A stretch of 64,000 bases of DNA, from contig NZ_CP059162.1 of the NCBI RefSeq assembly GCF_013466605.1, forward strand, positions 1,240,001-1,304,000, written 5' to 3'. The translations under genes and the position numbers were made by a program. A model generated the notes under the pieces. The model was not told the DNA's origin, did not search any database, and saw only the letters and a list, made by a program, of their open reading frames with translations. The first letter of the stretch is position 1; each line of letters begins with the position of its first letter. Shown here piece after piece: positions 1 to 6,984 of this stretch. The stretch comes from Pseudomonas chlororaphis subsp. aurantiaca. Its GTDB lineage: Bacteria > Pseudomonadota > Gammaproteobacteria > Pseudomonadales > Pseudomonadaceae.

Positions 1-728
1 ATATCGCCGGTCAGCGACACCATGCGCACCTTGGGATGGCTGACCAGGTGGCTGCCGACGCCTTCGCCACCGCCGCAGACAATGTTCAGCACGCCGCGCG
101 GCAGCAACTCGGCCAGGGTCGGCGCCAGGGCCAGGATCGACAGTGGGGTGTGCTCCGACGGCTTGAACACCAGGGTATTGCCGGCGGCCAGGGCCGGGGC
201 GATCTTCCAGGCGGCCATCATGATCGGGTAGTTCCATGGCGCGATGGACGCCACTACGCCTATAGGGTCGCGCCGCACCATGCTGGTGTAGCCCGGCAGG
301 TACTCGCCGGCCAGCTGGCCGGTCTGGCAGCGCACCGCGCCGGCAAAAAAACGGAACACGTCGACGGTGGCGCCGAGATCATCCTGGCGCGCCAGGTGCA
401 GCGGTTTGCCGCAATTCAGCGATTCCAGGCGGGCCAGGTGGTCGGCCTGCTTTTCCACGGCATCGGCAATCGCCAGGAGGATGTTCGAGCGTTGCTGGGG
501 CGTGGTTCGCGACCAGTCGGTAAAGGCGCGGTGGGCGGCGAGGATCGCGCCTTCCACCTGTTCGCTGCTGGCCTCGGCGATCTGGGTCAGCACTTCGCCG
601 GTGGCCGGGTTGAGGATCGGCTCGACAAGGCCCTGGCCGGCGACCAATTCGCCATCGATCAACAAAGCGGTGGACAACGGAGTCTGCGCGCCAGCCATTT
701 TCCGGGTTCTCTTTTCTTGTATGGCCAT
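1..728 (-). CDS. patD: Gamma-aminobutyraldehyde dehydrogenase (PatD-like), 5' part only
   Basis: NAD(P)-dependent aldehyde dehydrogenase, probably oxidising 4-aminobutyraldehyde to GABA in putrescine breakdown. Only about 242 N-terminal residues of a protein usually near 475 aa lie in the window; the catalytic cysteine is beyond the left edge. Visible are the family stretches ESLNCGKPLH, FRFFAGA, the SIAPWNYP strand, the KPSEHTPL cofactor region and VRMVSLTGD. These resemble E. coli PatD (YdcW) from memory more than betaine or succinate-semialdehyde dehydrogenases. The ATG at 728 follows GGAG at a normal distance. The gene lies 104 nt downstream of a same-strand LysR gene that is a plausible regulator. 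Substrate assignment is inference; the aldehyde dehydrogenase family is certain. Confidence 0.75.
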   Translation of the reverse strand, partial: MAIQEKRTRKMAGAQTPLSTALLIDGELVAGQGLVEPILNPATGEVLTQIAEASSEQVEGAILAAHRAFTDWSRTTPQQRSNILLAIADAVEKQADHLARLESLNCGKPLHLARQDDLGATVDVFRFFAGAVRCQTGQLAGEYLPGYTSMVRRDPIGVVASIAPWNYPIMMAAWKIAPALAAGNTLVFKPSEHTPLSILALAPTLAELLPRGVLNIVCGGGEGVGSHLVSHPKVRMVSLTGD

Positions 729-825
729 GGTGCTCTCCAGTGACGGAGGCCCGGCCCTCTCTGGACGGATGATCAGAGACTAGTGGCGGGGCCGGCGCTC
801 GACAAATACTAAATACTGAATGCAG

Positions 826-837
826 CGTTCGATTAAA
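826..837 (-). promoter_or_regulatory. Candidate LysR site upstream of patD
   Basis: Read on the minus strand this is TTTAATCGAACG, about 98 nt upstream of the dehydrogenase ATG and overlapping the LysR stop codon. The same 12-mer occurs on the plus strand at 1798-1809, upstream of the LysR gene. Function as an operator is inference. Confidence 0.35.
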
Positions 838-1747
838 TAGATGGCTTGCGCCCGCCGTGGGGCTGTTCGCGGGCCACGGTCAGGAACGGGTCCACCAGCG
901 CCGGGCGCGCCGTGCCGCGGCGCCAGGCCAGGCCGACGTCGAGGGTCTGGCTGAGGTCGGCGATGGGCCGGGCTTCGATGATGTCGCCCTCCAGCGACCA
1001 GGGGCGATAGGTCATGTCCGGCTGGATCGATACCCCGAGCCCGGCCGCCACCAGGCTGCGCACCGCTTCGGTGGAGGCGGTGCGCAAGGTGATGCGCGGC
1101 TGCAGGCCGGCGCCGGACCACAGGCGCTGGGCGTTGCGGTCCATTTCATCGACGTTGAGCTGGATCAGCGGCTCGCGGGCGACATCCGCCAGGTTGATGC
1201 TGTCGTGTTCCAGCAGCGGATGCTGGGCGGGCAGCCACAGGCGGTGAGGGGAGTGGGTCAGCACTTCGGTTTGCAGGGCGTGGCGGTCCTCGAGGTTGGA
1301 GAGGATCAACACCCCGACGTCGATTTCGCCGCTGACCAGCAGGTGCTCGATGTACGGGCGCTCATCCTCCATCACGCGGATTTCCACATTGGGGTAGGCA
1401 CGCTGGAAACGCGTGAGCAAGTCCGCCAGGTAGTAACCGGCGACCAGGCTGGTCACGCCGACGATCAACTGGCCGGCCACCTGGTCGGTGCTCTGTTGCA
1501 GGCTGCGCTTGGCGTTGTCGACCGTGGCCAGGATCAGGTGCGCCTGGCGCAGGAACTGGTGGCCCTGGTGGGTCAGGGTCATGCCCTTGGCGTGGCGGTT
1601 GAACAGGCTGACGCCGATTTCCTGTTCGAGCTGCTGGATCGCCAGGGTCAGGGTCGACTGGGAAATGAACACCGCCTGGGCGGCGGACGAGATCGAGCCG
1701 GTCTCGGCCACGGCGATGAAGTGACGGATCTGGCGCAGGGTCATCAT
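833..1747 (-). CDS. LysR-family transcriptional regulator
   Basis: About 304 aa. The N-terminal winged helix-turn-helix occupies roughly residues 3-62 (LRQIRHFIAVAETGSISSAA, then the recognition helix around SQSTLTLAIQQLE). A periplasmic-binding-like effector domain follows from about residue 90. I chose the ATG at 1747 (MMTLRQIRHF), preceded by GGTGA; the longer reading would start at a TTG at 1753. It lies directly upstream of the patD-like dehydrogenase on the same strand, so local control of that gene is likely. A 12-base motif occurs both upstream of this gene and at its 3' end in front of patD. The effector cannot be named from sequence. Confidence 0.88.
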   Translation of the reverse strand: MMTLRQIRHFIAVAETGSISSAAQAVFISQSTLTLAIQQLEQEIGVSLFNRHAKGMTLTHQGHQFLRQAHLILATVDNAKRSLQQSTDQVAGQLIVGVTSLVAGYYLADLLTRFQRAYPNVEIRVMEDERPYIEHLLVSGEIDVGVLILSNLEDRHALQTEVLTHSPHRLWLPAQHPLLEHDSINLADVAREPLIQLNVDEMDRNAQRLWSGAGLQPRITLRTASTEAVRSLVAAGLGVSIQPDMTYRPWSLEGDIIEARPIADLSQTLDVGLAWRRGTARPALVDPFLTVAREQPHGGRKPSI

Positions 1748-1797
1748 GGGCAATCACCGGTCAGGCGTTTTTATCGATTTTTTCGAGTGTATATCTT

Positions 1798-1809
1798 TTT
1801 AATCGAACG
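1798..1809 (+). promoter_or_regulatory. Candidate LysR autoregulatory site
   Basis: TTTAATCGAACG, an exact copy of the 12-mer in front of patD, 51 nt upstream of the chosen LysR start. LysR proteins commonly bind both their own promoter and that of the target gene; the assignment here is inference. Confidence 0.35.
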
Positions 1810-1937
1810 ACTGCCCAGGCATATGACCGAGCCCGGCGAAGCAACATCTGGAAGCACACTCGAGCCCAGGCGCAGGGCACTTCGATCTAGGCTGGTGGCC
1901 TTATTGATTCGATCAACTCAAGTTGCTGGAGGTTTGG

Positions 1938-2642
1938 ATGAACACCCGTGGATTGCTCGATCAATTGCTCAAGTCCGGCCAGGAGCTGTTGCAGAACAAG
2001 GCATCCGGTGCCGACAAGGGGGCGCTGGGCGGGTTGCTCGGCGGCGGTTCCGGCGGGCTCGGCAGCCTGTTGTCCGGGGCTGGTGGCGGAGCGTTGGCCG
2101 CCGGCGCCATGGGCTTGCTGCTGGGCAATAAAAAAGCCCGCAAATTCGGGGGCAAGGCGCTGACCTATGGCGGCCTGGCGGCATTGGGCGTGATCGCCTA
2201 CAAGGCCTACGGCAACTGGCAGGCGCAGCAGGCCGGTGCGCCGAAAAGCGAGCCGCAGACCCTCGACCGCCTGCCCGCGCAGCAGGTCGAGCAACACAGC
2301 CAGGCGATCCTCAAGGCGCTGGTGGCCGCAGCCAAGGCCGATGGCCATATCGACGAGCGCGAGCGCGCCCTGATCGAAGGTGAGTTCACCAAGCTGGACA
2401 ACGACCAGGCGCTGCAGCACTGGTTGCATGCCGAACTCAACAAACCCTTGGATCCGGCGGATGTGGCGCGGGCCGCCGGCACGCCGGAAATGGCCGCCGA
2501 AATGTACGTCGCCAGCGTGATGCTGGTGGATGAGGAAAACTTCATGGAAAAGGCCTACCTGGATGAGCTGTCGCGTCAGCTCAAGCTGGAGCCGGGGTTG
2601 AAACTCGAACTGGAAAAGCAGGTGCGCCAGGCCAGTCTTTGA
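1938..2642 (+). CDS. DUF533 / TerB-like inner-membrane protein (YebE type)
   Basis: 234 aa. The N-terminal part (residues about 25-65) is very rich in Gly, Leu and Ala (GALGGLLGGGSGGLGSLLSG, then GGGALAAGAMGLLLGN), and a second hydrophobic stretch follows (GGLAALGVIAYKAYG). The C-terminal half is acidic and helical (AKADGHIDERERALIEGEF), the TerB-like fold typical of DUF533 proteins. E. coli YebE belongs to this family; its role is unknown. The ATG at 1938 has a strong TGGAGG five bases upstream, which is why I prefer it to an in-frame start at 1923. The gene appears monocistronic and is not obviously linked to wsp downstream. Confidence 0.82.
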   Translation: MNTRGLLDQLLKSGQELLQNKASGADKGALGGLLGGGSGGLGSLLSGAGGGALAAGAMGLLLGNKKARKFGGKALTYGGLAALGVIAYKAYGNWQAQQAGAPKSEPQTLDRLPAQQVEQHSQAILKALVAAAKADGHIDERERALIEGEFTKLDNDQALQHWLHAELNKPLDPADVARAAGTPEMAAEMYVASVMLVDEENFMEKAYLDELSRQLKLEPGLKLELEKQVRQASL

Positions 2643-2836
2643 CGCTAATCGGGCGTGTAGTGGGGAAAACCCGGCACGCCCTCCTTGATGGCTGAAATAC
2701 CCTCTGCTTGTGCCGGATCATCGCTGGCGGCGCTCGAGCCATCTGGCGGAAAGTAGCCCTCCAGAGCGGACCCTGCCTTTCGCTCTGAGTGAGACGTGGT
2801 GCGCAATACGCTGATAAATGATGGTACGCCCTCGGC

Positions 2837-2842
2837 TATACT
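2837..2842 (+). promoter_or_regulatory. Candidate -10 box of the wsp operon
   Basis: TATACT lies 32 nt upstream of the wspA GTG start in a 232-nt intergenic region. No good -35 hexamer is seen at 16-18 nt, so the promoter may be weak or need an activator. Confidence 0.4.
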
Positions 2843-2874
2843 CCCCACCATTTGAATGGCCCCGAGGACTGACT

Positions 2875-4497
2875 GTGAAGAACTGGACGTTGCGCCAACG
2901 CATTTTGGCGAGCTTTGCGGTGATTATCACCATCATGCTGCTGATGGTCATAGCCTCGTACTCCCGCTTGTTGAAGATCGAGGCCGGCGAAAACCGCATG
3001 CGTTCCGATGCCATTCCCGGGGTCTATTTCAGTTCGATGATTCGCGGTTCGTGGGTCGACAGTTTCCTGCATACCCAGGAAATCATTGGCCTGAACGAAG
3101 GCAAGGGTGTGAGTGCCAAGGATGAGGCCGACTTCAAAAGCTTCGAGCAACGCCTGCAGAAATACATGGACAGCTACAAGGGAACGCTTCGCGCTGAGAA
3201 AGACCGGCAGGAGTTCGACGAGTTTGAAAAACGCCACCAGGAATTTCTCAGGATTCAGGCCACGGTCCTGGATCTGCATCGGCGTAATCAGGAAGCCGAG
3301 GCTGTCCGCGTATTCCATGACCAGTTGACGCCCACCTGGATCGCCGGTCGGATGAAACTCAACGACATCATCGACGAGAACAAGGGGGTCGCCGATTCGG
3401 CCGCCTCGCAGATCGACGATGCGGTGGCCGAGGCCAAGGTCACCATGGGCGTTTCCCTGCTGGTGGCGGTGCTGGCGGCGGGCCTGTGCGGCCTGTTGCT
3501 GATGCGCGCGATCATGGCGCCGATGAACCGTATCGTGAAGATCCTCGACGTCATGCGCACGGGCGATCTGACCAGCCGCCTGAACCTGGAGCGCAAGGAC
3601 GAATTCGGCGCCGTGGAAACCGGCTTCAACGACATGATGACCGAGCTCAACTCCCTGGTGTCCCAGGCGCAGCGCTCCTCGGTCCAGGTCACCACCTCGG
3701 TCACCGAGATTGCCGCCACCTCCAAGCAGCAACAGGCCACCGCCACCGAGACCGCGGCAACCACCACCGAAATCGGCGCCACTTCCAGAGAGATCGCCGC
3801 GACTTCCCGGGACCTGGTACGCACCATGACCGAAGTCTCCAGCGCCGCCGACCAGGCTTCGGTGCTGGCCGGTTCCGGCCAGCAGGGCCTGGCGCGAATG
3901 GAAGAAACCATGCATTCGGTGATGGGCGCGGCCGACCTGGTCAACGCCAAGCTGGCGATCCTCAATGAGAAGGCCGGCAACATCAACCAGGTGGTGGTGA
4001 CCATCGTCAAGGTCGCCGACCAGACCAACCTGCTGTCGCTCAACGCCGCGATCGAAGCCGAGAAGGCCGGCGAGTACGGGCGCGGTTTTGCCGTGGTGGC
4101 CACCGAAGTGCGGCGCCTGGCGGACCAGACTGCGGTCGCCACCTACGATATCGAGCAAATGGTCCGGGAGATCCAGTCGGCGGTCTCGGCCGGGGTCATG
4201 GGCATGGACAAGTTCTCCGAAGAAGTGCGCCGCGGCATGGCCGAGGTGCAGCAGGTTGGCGAGCAGTTGTCGCAGATCATCCATCAGGTCCAGGCCCTGG
4301 CGCCGCGGGTGTTGATGGTCAACGAGGGCATGCAGGCCCAGGCCACCGGTGCCGAGCAGATCAACCACGCCCTGGTGCAACTGGGCGATGCCAGCAGCCA
4401 GACCGTCGAGTCGCTGCGCCAGGCCAGTTTCGCCATCGATGAACTGAGCCAGGTGGCGGTGGGGCTGCGCAGCGGCGTCTCGCGTTTCAAAGTCTGA
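2875..4497 (+). CDS. wspA: Surface-sensing methyl-accepting chemotaxis protein WspA
   Basis: 540 aa membrane receptor of the Wsp pathway. From the GTG start: TM1 at about residues 10-30, a periplasmic four-helix-type sensor domain, TM2 at about 190-212 (VSLLVAVLAAGLCGLLLM), a HAMP domain (IMAPMNRIVKILDVMRTGDL), then a long cytoplasmic coiled coil with the conserved tip DQTNLLSLNAAIEAEKAGE and GFAVVATEVRRLADQTA. I chose the GTG at 2875 (VKNWTLRQRI), which follows CCGAGGAC; an upstream in-frame ATG at 2821 lacks a ribosome site. It is the first gene of a seven-gene wsp operon and overlaps wspB by one base. In P. aeruginosa and P. fluorescens WspA responds to surface contact and drives WspE autophosphorylation. 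Confidence 0.95.
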   Translation: MKNWTLRQRILASFAVIITIMLLMVIASYSRLLKIEAGENRMRSDAIPGVYFSSMIRGSWVDSFLHTQEIIGLNEGKGVSAKDEADFKSFEQRLQKYMDSYKGTLRAEKDRQEFDEFEKRHQEFLRIQATVLDLHRRNQEAEAVRVFHDQLTPTWIAGRMKLNDIIDENKGVADSAASQIDDAVAEAKVTMGVSLLVAVLAAGLCGLLLMRAIMAPMNRIVKILDVMRTGDLTSRLNLERKDEFGAVETGFNDMMTELNSLVSQAQRSSVQVTTSVTEIAATSKQQQATATETAATTTEIGATSREIAATSRDLVRTMTEVSSAADQASVLAGSGQQGLARMEETMHSVMGAADLVNAKLAILNEKAGNINQVVVTIVKVADQTNLLSLNAAIEAEKAGEYGRGFAVVATEVRRLADQTAVATYDIEQMVREIQSAVSAGVMGMDKFSEEVRRGMAEVQQVGEQLSQIIHQVQALAPRVLMVNEGMQAQATGAEQINHALVQLGDASSQTVESLRQASFAIDELSQVAVGLRSGVSRFKV

Positions 4498-5033
4498 TGA
4501 ACGAGCTCGTAGCGAAAGGCGGCGCAGGGACGGCGACCAAGGACGCGCTGTTCCTGGTGTTCCGCATCGGCACCGAACGTTACGCCTTGCAGGCCGTCGA
4601 GGTGGTCGAGGTATTGCCGCGCCTGCAACTCAAGCCGATTCCCCGGGCACCGTCCTGGGTGGCCGGGGTCTTTGCCCATCGCGGCGCGGTGGTGCCGGTG
4701 CTCGACCTGAGCGCCCTGACCTTTGGCCAGCCGGCGCAGGAGCGCACCAGCACCCGCCTGGTGCTGGTGCATTACCGCCCGCAGGCGGCACAGCCCGCGC
4801 GGTTGTTGGGGCTGATCCTCGAGCAGGCCACCGATACCCTGCGGTGCAACCCGCAGGACTTCAAGGCGTACGGCCTGGATAACCGCAATGCGCCGTACCT
4901 GGGGCCGGTCTACGAAGACGCCCAGGGCCTGCTGCAATGGGTGCGGGTCGACGATCTGCTGGATACCGAGGTGCGTGCGCTGCTGTTTCCCTCGCCGCCG
5001 CTGGATCCGGCGTTGCTCGGGGAGTCGTCATGA
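4497..5033 (+). CDS. wspB: CheW-like coupling protein WspB
   Basis: 178 aa single-domain CheW protein. The typical start of the fold (LFLVFRIGTERYALQAVEVVEVL) and the strand APSWVAGVFAHRGAVVPVLDLSAL are visible. It links the receptor WspA to the histidine kinase WspE. Its ATG overlaps the wspA stop by one base (TGATG), and its own stop overlaps the wspC start (ATGA), so translation is probably coupled along the operon. The order wspA-B-C matches known Wsp clusters. Confidence 0.93.
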   Translation: MNELVAKGGAGTATKDALFLVFRIGTERYALQAVEVVEVLPRLQLKPIPRAPSWVAGVFAHRGAVVPVLDLSALTFGQPAQERTSTRLVLVHYRPQAAQPARLLGLILEQATDTLRCNPQDFKAYGLDNRNAPYLGPVYEDAQGLLQWVRVDDLLDTEVRALLFPSPPLDPALLGESS

Positions 5034-6301
5034 GCAGCGACCAGCGATTTTTCGATTTTCTCAAGGAGCGCATCGGCCTCGACGTGGCCTCGGTGGGGCC
5101 GGCGATCATCGAGCGCGCGGTGCGCCAGCGCAGCATCGCCCAGCAGGCGCCCAGCACCGACCATTACTGGCAGACCCTGCAAGGCTCGCGCGATGAACAG
5201 CAGGCCCTGATCGAGGCGGTGATCGTTCCGGAAACCTGGTTTTTCCGTTACCCGGAGTCCTTCGCGACCCTGGCCAAACTCGCCCTCTCGCGCCTTGCCC
5301 AGCTCAAGGGCATGCGCGCATTGCGCATCCTCAGCCTGCCATGCTCCACTGGCGAAGAGCCGTACTCGATTGCCATGGCCCTGTTCGACGCCGGGCTCGC
5401 TCCCCATCAATTCAAGGTCGATGGCTTCGATGTCAGCCCGCTGTCGGTCGAGCGGGCCAGGCAGGCGGTGTACGGCAAGAACTCCTTTCGTGGCCAGCAC
5501 AGCGATTTTCGCGAGCGGCACTTCACCGCCGAAGATGAGCGCTACAGCCTCAGCGAGCGGGTGCGCGAGCAGGTGCGCCTGCAGGTCGGCAACTTGCTGG
5601 ACCCGACCTTGCTGGCCAATGAGCCGCCCTACGATTTTGTCTTCTGTCGCAACCTGCTGATCTATTTCGATCAGCCGACCCAGCGCCAGGTGTTCGAAGT
5701 GCTCAAGCGCCTGACTCACGTTGAAGGCGTGCTGTTCATCGGCCCGGCCGAAGGCAGCCTGCTGGGCCGCCTGGGCATGCGCTCGATCGGCATTGCCCAG
5801 TCCTTTGCCTTCAGCCGGCATAACGAACCCGAGCCCACGCCGGCACCGGCCTTTGTCCCGAGCGCATTGCCGGTGCGCCAGCCGGTGCGCAGTATCGCGC
5901 CGCCCGTGCGCACCCGGCCGTTTGCCAGTGCCGTGGCGAGCCAGCGCCCCGCACCGGTCAGGCCGGCCAGCGACGCCACGACCCTGCTGGCGAGCATCGC
6001 CACCCTGGCCAACGAAGGCAAAAGCGCCGAGGCCCGGGCGGCGTGCGAGCACTACCTGGACACCCACGAGCCGGTGGCGCAGGTGTTCTATTGGCTGGGG
6101 CTGCTCAGCGACGTGGCGGGCAGCGCCCTGGAAGCCCAGGGTTTCTATCGCAAGGCCCTGTACCTGGACCCGCAGCACGCCGAAGCGCTGGCGCACCTGG
6201 CCGCCTTGCTGGCCTCCCAGGGCGACGTCGCCGGTGCCCGTCGATTGCAGGAGCGTGCGGCCCGCAGCGGCCGTGCAGCAGACAGTGAGCGTAAATCATG
6301 A
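5030..6301 (+). CDS. wspC: CheR-type methyltransferase with TPR tail, WspC
   Basis: 423 aa. Residues about 1-265 form a CheR fold: an N-terminal helical part, the arm around VIVPETWFFRYPESF, the SAM-binding loop LPCSTGEEPYSIAMAL (about 103-118), and FCRNLLIYFDQPTQ near the catalytic end. A Pro/Ala-rich linker (about 275-325) leads to C-terminal TPR-like helices (YWLGLLSDVAGSALEAQGFY). WspC uses SAM to methylate glutamates on WspA, which raises signalling. The ATG at 5030 overlaps the wspB stop by four bases and has GGGGAG upstream. In-frame codons upstream lie inside wspB and are not used. Confidence 0.95.
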   Translation: MSSDQRFFDFLKERIGLDVASVGPAIIERAVRQRSIAQQAPSTDHYWQTLQGSRDEQQALIEAVIVPETWFFRYPESFATLAKLALSRLAQLKGMRALRILSLPCSTGEEPYSIAMALFDAGLAPHQFKVDGFDVSPLSVERARQAVYGKNSFRGQHSDFRERHFTAEDERYSLSERVREQVRLQVGNLLDPTLLANEPPYDFVFCRNLLIYFDQPTQRQVFEVLKRLTHVEGVLFIGPAEGSLLGRLGMRSIGIAQSFAFSRHNEPEPTPAPAFVPSALPVRQPVRSIAPPVRTRPFASAVASQRPAPVRPASDATTLLASIATLANEGKSAEARAACEHYLDTHEPVAQVFYWLGLLSDVAGSALEAQGFYRKALYLDPQHAEALAHLAALLASQGDVAGARRLQERAARSGRAADSERKS

Positions 6302-6984
6302 GCGGCTCTGTTTCGTTGAACCTGACCCACGACGATGCGCAGGCCATCGACGATTGCTGGAACCGCATCGGTATCCATGGCGACAAGAGTTGCCCGTTGC
6401 TGGCCGGGCATGTGCATTGCCGCAACTGCTCGGTGTATTCCGCCGCGGCCACCCGTCTGCTCGACCGCTATGCGTTGCAGCAGGCGCGCCATGAGCACGC
6501 GATGGCGGTCGAGGCCGATACGGATGTCGTCACCCGTTCGTTATTGATGTTCCGCGTGGGCGAGGAGTGGCTGGGTATTGCCACCCGTTGCCTGGTGGAA
6601 GTGGCGCCGCTGCAACCGATCCATTCCTTGCCGCACCAGCGCTCGCGGGCCTTGCTGGGCGTGGCGAATGTGCGTGGCGCGCTGGTGGCCTGCCTGTCGT
6701 TGGTGGAACTGCTGGGGCTGGACACCACCGGCACGGTCGTGTCGGGCGCGCGGGTCATTCCGCGCATGCTGATCATCGCCGCCCAGGGCGGGCCGGTGGT
6801 GGTGCCGGTGGACGAGGTGGAGGGCATCCATGCCATCGACGAGCGCACCCTGAACGCCGCCGCGGTTTCCGGTCCGCAGGCCAGTGCCAAGTACACCCGT
6901 GGCGTCCTGCAATGGAAGGGCCGCAGCCTGCGTTGGCTGGATGAAGAGCAGTTGCTGTCTGCCGTGACCCGGAGCCTGACATGA
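6298..6984 (+). CDS. wspD: CheW-like protein WspD with N-terminal Cys/His cluster
   Basis: 228 aa. The CheW domain covers about residues 80-225 (LLMFRVGEEWLGIATRCLVEVA, then HQRSRALLGVANVRGALVACL). Before it lies an N-terminal region with C20, C32, H38, H40, C41 and C44 (DDCWNRIG, SCPLLAGHVHCRNC), an arrangement that could bind a metal but has no assigned role that I know of. WspD is the second coupling protein of the complex, presumably bridging receptor and WspE. Four-base ATGA overlaps join it to wspC and wspE. Confidence 0.92.
   Translation: MSGSVSLNLTHDDAQAIDDCWNRIGIHGDKSCPLLAGHVHCRNCSVYSAAATRLLDRYALQQARHEHAMAVEADTDVVTRSLLMFRVGEEWLGIATRCLVEVAPLQPIHSLPHQRSRALLGVANVRGALVACLSLVELLGLDTTGTVVSGARVIPRMLIIAAQGGPVVVPVDEVEGIHAIDERTLNAAAVSGPQASAKYTRGVLQWKGRSLRWLDEEQLLSAVTRSLT

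Noticed and set aside
36..743. Plus-strand ORF of 235 codons at the left edge
   Set aside because: It is antisense to the aldehyde dehydrogenase, whose minus-strand frame shows clear family motifs. High GC makes long antisense frames common.
2645..2851. Minus-strand ORF of 68 codons between the DUF533 gene and wspA
   Set aside because: No ribosome site, no recognisable fold, and it overlaps the likely wsp promoter. The echo of EGVPSF / EGVPGF in it is too short to argue for a gene.
2836..4380. 514-codon minus-strand ORF opposite wspA
   Set aside because: Composition is His/Gly/Leu-rich as expected from the reverse of a biased coding frame, and no motif is seen.
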